This document shows positions 14,096 through 20,922 of a DNA stretch of 23,386 bases, piece by piece (positions within the stretch are counted from its first letter, which is position 1; each line of letters begins with the position of its first letter). Made by a program: the position numbers and the translations under genes. The notes beneath the pieces were generated by a model. That model was not told the DNA's origin, did no database searches, and saw only the letters and a program-made list of their open reading frames with translations. The stretch lies in assembly GCA_915070235.1 (NCBI GenBank), contig CAJZFM010000003.1, forward strand, positions 1-23,386. The letters are read 5' to 3'. This stretch comes from an uncultured Capnocytophaga sp. (lineage in GTDB: Bacteria > Bacteroidota > Bacteroidia > Flavobacteriales > Flavobacteriaceae).

Positions 14096-16063
14096 ATGAT
14101 GTCTCTAAGTTTCAAGCAGCGTGATTTGGTAAATTTGGAATTTGCCTTACAGAGGGAGTTTCTCGGTACTAACCGAGAAGGAGGGTATCTCTCCACCACT
14201 CTCAATTTTTGTAATACGAGTCGTTATCACGGACTTCTCGTAATTCCTATAGATAATTTCTTAGGGCGTAATCACTTATTGCTTTCCTCCTTGGACGAGA
14301 CTATTATCGTCAATGACAAGGAGTTCAACTTTAGTATCCATGAGTATCCCGATACCTTTTCTCCTAAGGGTCATAAGTATATTGTAGAATCCGAGTTGAA
14401 TAAGTATTATTCCATTACCTATCAGGTAGCTGGGGTGAGTCTGAGGAAGGACATCATGATGCTCCATAAGCAGCCACAAGTACTTATTCGCTATACGCTG
14501 CTCTCAGGGCCTGAATCGGTACGCCTGAGACTGAAACCTTTCTTGGCTTTCCGTGATATTCACCAGCTATGCAAGGAAAATTCAGTGGCCGATACTCACT
14601 ATAAGCGTGTGCCTCAAGGAGTGGCTATGAGACTCTATGAGGGCTTCCCTACCTTATATATGCAGCTGAGCGAGGAACAGACCTACAAGCATGATCCCCA
14701 TTGGTACAAGGATATACAGTACAGCAAGGACAAAGCCCAAGGAGGGGATTATCAAGAGGACTTGCTCGTCCCTGGTGAGTTTGAGCTAAATCTTACCCTG
14801 AACAAGCCCTTGGTTTTTTCCGCTTCCACAACAGAGGAGAAATCCAGCGAATTAGTAGGGGATTTTGACAAGGCAGCTCAGGAGCGTGCTCCTCGCGATA
14901 GTTTTGGGCACTGCTTGCAATATGCTGCCAATCAGTTTGTGATTGAAAAGCTCAATGAGACGCGTATCAAGGCTGGCTATCCTTGGCATCTTTCCTATGG
15001 GCGCAATACTTTCATCTCCTTACCAGGGATTGCGATAGCCACGGGCCGTACTGAACTTTTTGATAAGGTGATCGCCTCCATGTTGGGCTACCAAAAGGGC
15101 GGACTTTTCCCTCGCCTTATCAGTAGCCATGCCGCCCCTGAGTTCAACTCTGACTGCTCGCTATGGTTCTTCTGGACTCTTCAGCAGTACGAACGCTGGG
15201 CAGCTGTCCCCAAAGAACTCTTGTGGAAGAAGTATGCAACGGCTCTCACTCAGGTCTTGGAAGCCTACCGCGATGGGCGTACCTTCCCGCAGGTAAGCAT
15301 GCAGGAGAATAAGCTCATCTATAACCAGCACTACCACCGCCCACTCACTTGGATGAATGGCACCATAGCAGGTAAGCCTGTGGTAGAGCGCAATGGCTAT
15401 GTGGTAGAGGTCAATGCCTTGTGGTACAATGCGGTATGCTATGCACTGGCCTTGGCCGAGGCGGCCAAAGACAAAGATTTCATAGTATCATGGAAGGGCT
15501 ACCCAGCCGAGATTGCTGAGCACTTCCTTTCCACTTTCTGGAATGAACGCTTGGGCTACTTAGCCGATAGTGTGGATCAGAATAGGCAAGACCTTTCGGT
15601 ACGTCCGAACCAGATTATCACTTGTGCTCTGGATTACAGCCCACTGAAGGAAACACAGAAGAAGCAGATCATTGATTTGGTAGAGGATAAGCTCCTAACA
15701 GAGCGAGGCTTGCGTACCTTAGCCCCTGATGACAAGCACTATCGTGGGCGCTGCGAAGGCTCTATGGGTGAGCAGGAAGAGGCTATCTATCAGGGAGGAA
15801 CTCATACATGGCTTTTGAGTTTCTATATAGAAAGTTGCTTAAAGCTCTACGGAGCTGACTTTGTGCCCAAGGCAGAGGAACTCCTCTGTAAGGACAGCGA
15901 AGATATGAAAAACTACGGCATAGGTCTCCTCTCTGAGTTCTATGACGGTAACCCACCCTATTCAGGACATGGCTGTATCTCTCAGGCACGCAATGTGGCC
16001 GAGATCGTGCGGGCAGCCTATCTGATGAATAGTTATAAAAAAGCAAATTCACCCAAAAAATAA
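14096..16063 (+). CDS. Glycogen debranching enzyme, amylo-alpha-1,6-glucosidase type (GH133-like)
   Basis: A 655-residue protein with the two expected parts. The N-terminal beta domain (about 1-265) carries FLGTNREGGYLSTTLNFCNTSRYHGLLV-like family sequence (22-49). The C-terminal (alpha/alpha)6 domain (about 270-645) carries NALWYNAV (440-447) and VRPNQIITCAL (502-512). The family role is hydrolysis of alpha-1,6 branch stubs of glycogen. Two positions are odd: the segment usually read as GRDxFI is GRNTFISLPG here (N304, codon AAT at 15005-15007), and the usual TWMD is TWMN (N421). Since the Asp in the first motif is believed to be catalytic, activity is uncertain. Either ATG at 14096 or 14099 could be the start. 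The glycosyltransferase gene follows after 7 nt, suggesting coupling. Confidence 0.88.
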   Translation: MMSLSFKQRDLVNLEFALQREFLGTNREGGYLSTTLNFCNTSRYHGLLVIPIDNFLGRNHLLLSSLDETIIVNDKEFNFSIHEYPDTFSPKGHKYIVESELNKYYSITYQVAGVSLRKDIMMLHKQPQVLIRYTLLSGPESVRLRLKPFLAFRDIHQLCKENSVADTHYKRVPQGVAMRLYEGFPTLYMQLSEEQTYKHDPHWYKDIQYSKDKAQGGDYQEDLLVPGEFELNLTLNKPLVFSASTTEEKSSELVGDFDKAAQERAPRDSFGHCLQYAANQFVIEKLNETRIKAGYPWHLSYGRNTFISLPGIAIATGRTELFDKVIASMLGYQKGGLFPRLISSHAAPEFNSDCSLWFFWTLQQYERWAAVPKELLWKKYATALTQVLEAYRDGRTFPQVSMQENKLIYNQHYHRPLTWMNGTIAGKPVVERNGYVVEVNALWYNAVCYALALAEAAKDKDFIVSWKGYPAEIAEHFLSTFWNERLGYLADSVDQNRQDLSVRPNQIITCALDYSPLKETQKKQIIDLVEDKLLTERGLRTLAPDDKHYRGRCEGSMGEQEEAIYQGGTHTWLLSFYIESCLKLYGADFVPKAEELLCKDSEDMKNYGIGLLSEFYDGNPPYSGHGCISQARNVAEIVRAAYLMNSYKKANSPKK

Positions 16064-16070
16064 TACCCTT

Positions 16071-17360
16071 ATGAAAAAGTTGAAAGTACTTATGTTCGGC
16101 TGGGAGTTTCCCCCTCATATAAGTGGAGGCTTGGGAACCGCCTGCCTTGGGCTTACCAAGGGCTTAGCGAAGAATGACGTGGAAGTACTCTTTGTAATGC
16201 CTAAAGCCTCAGGAGATGAAGACCCCGAAGCGGCAAAAATCATCAATGCTAGTGAGGAAGAAATGCTCCAACCCTATACCCTTTCCGATGATTACTTAGA
16301 GCATATCCAGTTCATGGAAATAGGTTCTTCCTTGCGCCCTTACCTCTCCCCAGAGGTCTTTGCCTCTTACTGGCAAGAGGAACAGAACCGACAGAAATAT
16401 ACGACCCATAAAGGCCACAATACCTTTAATTTCTCAGGCAAATATGGAGATAACCTCTTGGAGGAAGTCTATCGCTATGCCTTGGTAGCAGGAACCGTGG
16501 CTAGCAAGTATGATTTTGATATCATACATGCACATGACTGGCTCACCTATCAGGCAGGGCTTATCGCCAAGCGTATCAGTGGCAAGCCCTTGGTAGTGCA
16601 TGTACATGCAACTGAGTACGACCGTGGGGGCGAATACAACCGCAATACCATTGTCTATGATATAGAAAAGCATGGTATGGAAGGTGCCGACTATGTGATT
16701 ACAGTAAGTGATTGGACTCGTAATATAGTCATAGAAAAATATGGTATCCCAGCCGATAAGGTCAGCACGGTGCACAATGCGGTAGACTTCTCTGACGATG
16801 ATTTAGACCTCCCCCCTCGTGCCCTTAATCAAAAGATTGTGACTTTTTTAGGTCGTATCACCCTACAGAAAGGCCCTGAATACTTTATAGAAGCCGCTGC
16901 TAAGGTACATAAGAGGTGTCCTGATGTGCATTTTGTCATGGCTGGCAATGGCGACAAGATGACCCCTTCAGTAAAACGTGTAGCGCAACTGAAGCTCGGC
17001 GGACATTTCCACTTTACAGGCTTCTTGCGTGGGGACGATGTACAACGTATGTTCCGCTATAGTGATGTGTATGTGATGCCTTCCGTATCCGAGCCTTTCG
17101 GTATTTCCCCCTTGGAGGCAATGCGCTGTGGTGTGCCTACCATTATCTCCAAACAGTCAGGCGTATCGGAGGTGCTGGAGCATGCGATCAAGGTAGATTA
17201 TTGGGACGTGAACGCCTTGGCCGATGCTATCTATGGACTGATAGCCTATCCAAAACTCTCCAATTCGCTCAAGAGAGAAGGTTTGGCCGAAGTCAATACC
17301 CTAAAGTGGGAGTTCGCTGCCAATAAGCTCAAAAATATTTACCAACAAGTGCTGTATTAA
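16071..17360 (+). CDS. Glycogen synthase-like glycosyltransferase
   Basis: A retaining GT-B glycosyltransferase of 429 residues. The N-terminal Rossmann domain begins with WEFPPHISGGLGTACLGLTK (11-30), which includes the GGLG donor-binding motif of starch and glycogen synthases, followed by HAHDWLTY (153-160). The C-terminal domain has GRITLQKG (261-268) with R262 and K267, and the EPFGISPLE motif (341-349) with the usual E-x7-E spacing. It is shorter than E. coli GlgA and sits between GT4 and GT5 in style. Placement between debranching and GH57 genes, with the branching enzyme nearby, makes chain elongation of glycogen the likely job. The sugar-nucleotide donor cannot be read from sequence. 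Confidence 0.88.
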   Translation: MKKLKVLMFGWEFPPHISGGLGTACLGLTKGLAKNDVEVLFVMPKASGDEDPEAAKIINASEEEMLQPYTLSDDYLEHIQFMEIGSSLRPYLSPEVFASYWQEEQNRQKYTTHKGHNTFNFSGKYGDNLLEEVYRYALVAGTVASKYDFDIIHAHDWLTYQAGLIAKRISGKPLVVHVHATEYDRGGEYNRNTIVYDIEKHGMEGADYVITVSDWTRNIVIEKYGIPADKVSTVHNAVDFSDDDLDLPPRALNQKIVTFLGRITLQKGPEYFIEAAAKVHKRCPDVHFVMAGNGDKMTPSVKRVAQLKLGGHFHFTGFLRGDDVQRMFRYSDVYVMPSVSEPFGISPLEAMRCGVPTIISKQSGVSEVLEHAIKVDYWDVNALADAIYGLIAYPKLSNSLKREGLAEVNTLKWEFAANKLKNIYQQVLY

Positions 17361-17372
17361 TAGCTTATTTGT

Positions 17373-17403
17373 TTGGTAAAATAAGGAAAAAAACGTATAT
17401 TTG
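17373..17403 (+). promoter_or_regulatory. Promoter of the GH57 gene
   Basis: TTG (17373-17375), preceded by T as TTTG, a 20-nt spacer, then TATATTTG (17396-17403), a full TAnnTTTG match, 34 nt upstream of the ATG at 17438. The GH57 gene can therefore be transcribed apart from the rest of the cluster. Confidence 0.75.
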
Positions 17404-17437
17404 TAGGTGTTACCTTCCTTAATTTAAATTAAAAACC

Positions 17438-18634
17438 ATGAAAGCGATATGTTTCTATTTTGAAGTTCATCACCCCGAACAGCTTCGCCAATATCATTTC
17501 TTTGACATTGGCAAACAACATGATTATTTTGACTATTACCGCAACCGTACCGAGATAGAACAGTTGGCACGGGATTGCTACTTGCCAGCCAATGAGCTTC
17601 TCTTGGAGCTTATTGATCGCTACAAGGGCAGATTCAAGGTGGCTTTCTCCCTCTCAGGCAGTGCCATAGAGCTCTTAGAACTGCATGCCCCAGAGGTGAT
17701 TCACAGCTTTCAGACCTTGGCCAAGACGGGGAGAGTGGAGTTCCTCTGTGAGCCTTATGCGCACTCCCTTTCTTCCCTTTCAAGCGATACTACCGAGTTC
17801 GAGCGGGACGTTAAGCGCCATATCCAGCGTATAGAAGAGCTTTTTGGACAGACGCCTGTAACCTTCCGCAATACCTCCCTGATCTATTCCGATAGCATAG
17901 GGGAGCGTATCGCTCGCTTGGGCTTCCGCAATATACTCACCGAGGGGGCAAAGCATATTCTGGGCTGGCGTAACCCTAACTTTGTACATCACCACCCCAG
18001 TGATACCAAGATAAAAATTTTGCTCAAGAATGCCAAGCTAAGTGATGATATTTCCTTGCGTTTTTCTTCAAAAGACTGGAATGAGTATCCACTTACTGCC
18101 GAAAAGTACGCCCATTGGCTCAAGGATAGCCTCCGTGATAGCGATGTGGTGAATCTCTTTATGCACTATCAGGCTTTTGGTAAGTACAACACGCCTGATT
18201 CTGGAATCTTTGATTTCTTGCGTTATCTGCCCCAATATGTGTTGGACGATTCCCAATATGCCTTCCTAACGCCTAAGGAGGTAGTGGCCACTTTTGTGCC
18301 TAAGGAAGCCATCTATGTACCTAATCCTATCTCATGGACAGACGAAGAGCGTGATATTACCTCATGGCTTGGTAACGAATTGCAGGAGAATGCCTTTGAA
18401 GAACTCTTTGGTCTAAGTGCCAAGGTAGAGGCCACCGGTGATGAAGCCTTATTGCGTACCTATAGCCGCTTGCAGTGTAGTAACCACTTTAACTATATGA
18501 GTACCAAGATTATCCCTGTAGAACAACGCCTCAAGAAAGTATCGCCTTATCCTTCCCCTTACGATGCTTATATCAATTATATGAATGTGCTAAGTGATTT
18601 TACACTGGAGGTGGATAAAGCACTTGGAAAGTGA
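17438..18634 (+). CDS. GH57 alpha-amylase-like protein, probably catalytically inactive
   Basis: The 398-residue protein has the GH57 layout: region 1 EVHHPEQL (9-16, in place of HQP), SLSGSAIELLE (71-81), GRVEFLCEPYAHS (98-110), FRNTSLIYS (143-151), and LFMHYQAFGKY (240-250). In active relatives the fourth of these carries the nucleophile Glu (FRNTELIY type); here it is Ser147 (codon 17876-17878). The last carries the acid/base Asp (LFMDYETFGEH type); here it is His243 (codon 18164-18166), with further changes to Gln245 and Lys249. Both key residues seem lost. GH57-like homologues without one or both residues are, to my knowledge, already described in Bacteroidota. The frame is intact and well promoted, so a retained non-enzymatic role, such as glycan binding or regulation, is more likely than decay. 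Confidence 0.85.
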   Translation: MKAICFYFEVHHPEQLRQYHFFDIGKQHDYFDYYRNRTEIEQLARDCYLPANELLLELIDRYKGRFKVAFSLSGSAIELLELHAPEVIHSFQTLAKTGRVEFLCEPYAHSLSSLSSDTTEFERDVKRHIQRIEELFGQTPVTFRNTSLIYSDSIGERIARLGFRNILTEGAKHILGWRNPNFVHHHPSDTKIKILLKNAKLSDDISLRFSSKDWNEYPLTAEKYAHWLKDSLRDSDVVNLFMHYQAFGKYNTPDSGIFDFLRYLPQYVLDDSQYAFLTPKEVVATFVPKEAIYVPNPISWTDEERDITSWLGNELQENAFEELFGLSAKVEATGDEALLRTYSRLQCSNHFNYMSTKIIPVEQRLKKVSPYPSPYDAYINYMNVLSDFTLEVDKALGK

Positions 18635-18642
18635 AAAGAGAA

Positions 18643-18683
18643 AAGTGAAGAGTGAAAAGTTTTTCGTTTTTCACTCTTCACTT
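18643..18683. terminator. Hairpin between the convergent GH57 and MBOAT genes
   Basis: AAGTGAAGAGTGAAAA (18643-18658) and TTTTCACTCTTCACTT (18668-18683) form a perfect 16-bp stem with a 9-nt loop, in the 57-nt gap between the two stop codons. The stem is not GC-rich and has no long T run after it. Its arms are made of a GTGAARAG-like purine repeat also present at 18630-18642. A bidirectional terminator is the likely role. Confidence 0.6.
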
Positions 18684-18691
18684 CTCACTTA

Positions 18692-20350
18692 TTAGAATTG
18701 GAAGTAAATAAACGCTGGTGATTCGTTGGAGAAAGTCTGATAGCAGATAACAGCTGCCACTACTGCGATAAGGACTTTTACCCAGATAGGACTTTGATAA
18801 TAGGCGTTCTCTATTCTATCCTTGAGGGATTGGGGGAGCCAGTGTACCACGTAGCCCAGCACCATAACCACAAAAGCATCACGGAAGTACCATAATACCT
18901 GCCCGCTACTGCCCCAGTCCATATTGTTCCATAATTGGCTGTAGAATTGGTTGATACGCTCCATATCCTCTCCACGGAAATAAAGACGTACAAAGACAAT
19001 AAACATGAAAGTGGAAAAGACTTTCCAGAAATGAGCCAACCAATGAGTAGAATGCTCATAAGGACTTATCTTACGCCAAAGCTTATAGAAGACAATCCCC
19101 AAGCCATTGATCCCTCCCCATAGGATAAACTTCCATGAGGCGCCATGCCATAACCCTCCCAGTACCATGGTGAGCATCAGGTTGATATTGGTGGAGATAT
19201 AGTGCTGAAAGCGCTCATTCCTCATGGCCAAGAGCGTACCTCCTAAGAGCAATACCCCTACAATAAGTGAAAAATAGGGATTACCAACCCCAATGAGGGC
19301 TACTGAGATTAGCAACAAGGAGATCGCCACCGACGCCCAAGAGCCTGTGCGATTTCCTCCCAAAGGAATGTACAGATAGTCCTTCAGCCAAGTGGAAAGG
19401 GAGATGTGCCAGCGTTTCCAGAAATCCCCTGTATTGATAGCCTTATACGGCGAATTGAAGTTGCGTGGTAGCTCAAAGCCCATAAGCAGCGCCAGCCCTA
19501 TGGCTATATCGGTATAGCCAGCAAAGTCCCCATAGACTTGTAGGGAATAGCCCACCAGAGCCATAAGGTTGGTAAAACCCGAATACATGGTTGGCATCTC
19601 AAAGACCCTATCCAAGAACTCCGTTGCGATAAAGTTGGCAAAGAGCATCTTCTTAATCAGTCCCTTGAATATAAAGTAAGTAGCCTTGTTGAAATCGGCT
19701 TGGGTGATTTGAGTAGGGCGTAGAATCTGGGGGACAAACTCCTCTGCACGTACAATAGGCCCTGCCACGAGTTGAGGGAAAAAGGTTACATATAGCCCAA
19801 AATCCAAGATAGAATCCAGCGACTTGAGTTTGCGCCTATAGATATCCACCGTATAGCTGATCGTCTGGAAAGTATAGAAAGAAATTCCCACCGGCAGCAC
19901 AATCTCATCTACCGAGAAATAACCCTTGTCATGGAAGCCATTGCCCCAGTAGGCCAAGTAGTTGAATACCTTATGATCGGTATGGAAAATAGTGTTGTAG
20001 GATTCGGTGAAGAAATAAGCATACTTGAAGTAGCTCAATACAAGTAAGTTCAGCGTAACACTCAGTGTTACAAAGAGTTTGCGCCTGCCCTCATCTTCGC
20101 TTCTGTCTATCTGGCGACCAAAGTAAAAGTCGGTTACAGTACTGAATAACAGTAGCATGACGAACAATCCGCTCGTCTTGTAATAGAAAAAGCAGCTAAC
20201 TAAGAACAGAAAGAGGTTACGAGCAAAAAGCCGCTTATAAACAAAGGCAAAACCTGTATATACGATAAAGAAAAATACCCAAAAGCCCATTTGGGTAAAA
20301 TCCATCGGGTATTTTTTGGAAAATTCAAAAAGATCGTATATCCAATCCAT
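18692..20350 (-). CDS. MBOAT-family membrane O-acyltransferase (AlgI/DltB-like)
   Basis: A 552-residue polytopic inner-membrane protein with about ten or more hydrophobic segments. Motifs of the AlgI/DltB branch are visible: YGDFAGYTDIAIG (273-285), FWKRWHISLSTWLKDYLYIPLGG-type sequence around 310-332 with H315, and GGLWHGASWKFILWG (398-412) with H402, the presumed catalytic histidine. Such proteins move acyl groups, often acetyl, across the membrane onto polysaccharides or teichoic acid-like acceptors. They usually work with a secreted SGNH/DltD- or AlgJ-like partner, often encoded next door. None is present in this window. The gene is last in a minus-strand run, 19 nt after the outer-membrane barrel gene. 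The acceptor cannot be deduced. Confidence 0.92.
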   Translation of the reverse strand: MDWIYDLFEFSKKYPMDFTQMGFWVFFFIVYTGFAFVYKRLFARNLFLFLVSCFFYYKTSGLFVMLLLFSTVTDFYFGRQIDRSEDEGRRKLFVTLSVTLNLLVLSYFKYAYFFTESYNTIFHTDHKVFNYLAYWGNGFHDKGYFSVDEIVLPVGISFYTFQTISYTVDIYRRKLKSLDSILDFGLYVTFFPQLVAGPIVRAEEFVPQILRPTQITQADFNKATYFIFKGLIKKMLFANFIATEFLDRVFEMPTMYSGFTNLMALVGYSLQVYGDFAGYTDIAIGLALLMGFELPRNFNSPYKAINTGDFWKRWHISLSTWLKDYLYIPLGGNRTGSWASVAISLLLISVALIGVGNPYFSLIVGVLLLGGTLLAMRNERFQHYISTNINLMLTMVLGGLWHGASWKFILWGGINGLGIVFYKLWRKISPYEHSTHWLAHFWKVFSTFMFIVFVRLYFRGEDMERINQFYSQLWNNMDWGSSGQVLWYFRDAFVVMVLGYVVHWLPQSLKDRIENAYYQSPIWVKVLIAVVAAVICYQTFSNESPAFIYFQF

Positions 20351-20369
20351 TCTTTATCAGCTAAATGTA

Positions 20370-20915
20370 TTATAAACCTATGACGATCCCCACCTCAGGA
20401 GATAGGCCAGAGGAGAAAATACTTTTATCTTTGTCATACAACACATTGTAGGAGAGCCCCAATCGTAAGTATGAGCGACCTCCTAAGTATTGCATATAGC
20501 CGCCTCCTAAGTATAGGGCGGATTCTTCAGTTTTGTAATGCTCGCTGACCCCTTTTGTCTTCTGATCAATGAAATAGTGTTGGTATGAAGCCTTTACATA
20601 GAAATTGCGTGCTATATAGTAGTTCAGCGAAGGGCCTAAACTCAGAGAGTTGTATTGAACACTTGGGCCTTTTTGGTAGTAATAATTCACTGAAAAAGCC
20701 ACTTCAAAATCCTCAGTAACCTTATAGCCTATACGAGGTGCCAAGGACACCCCCCATAGGTTATTCCCAAAGGAAGCCCCTATGTTGCCCCCTATGGTAA
20801 AGTTGTCAAAGAAATTGCTTTGCTTTTGGTTTTGGGGCAAAAGGATATTCTTGTCGTCCTGTGCATGGCAGGCGAGGCTTAGTATGATTGTGATTAAAGA
20901 GAATAGTTTTTTCAT
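20370..20915 (-). CDS. Small predicted outer-membrane beta-barrel protein
   Basis: A 181-residue protein with a standard signal peptide, MKKLFSLITIILSLACHA, likely cleaved before Gln19. After a short polar stretch, residues about 38-181 alternate hydrophobic and polar residues in strands with many Gly and Tyr. Examples are FTIGGNIGASFG, LWGVSLAPRIGYKV, FEVAFSVNYYYQ, NSLSLGPSLNYYIA, FYVKASYQHYFI, ALYLGGGYMQYLG and YLRLGLSYNVLY. It ends in a hydrophobic strand (GIVIGL). This fits an eight-strand barrel of the OmpW/OmpX-like size class. It lies 7 nt after the DUF1444-like gene and 19 nt before the MBOAT gene, so it is probably cotranscribed with both. The function is unknown. Confidence 0.82.
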   Translation of the reverse strand: MKKLFSLITIILSLACHAQDDKNILLPQNQKQSNFFDNFTIGGNIGASFGNNLWGVSLAPRIGYKVTEDFEVAFSVNYYYQKGPSVQYNSLSLGPSLNYYIARNFYVKASYQHYFIDQKTKGVSEHYKTEESALYLGGGYMQYLGGRSYLRLGLSYNVLYDKDKSIFSSGLSPEVGIVIGL

Positions 20916-20922
20916 ATGATGC

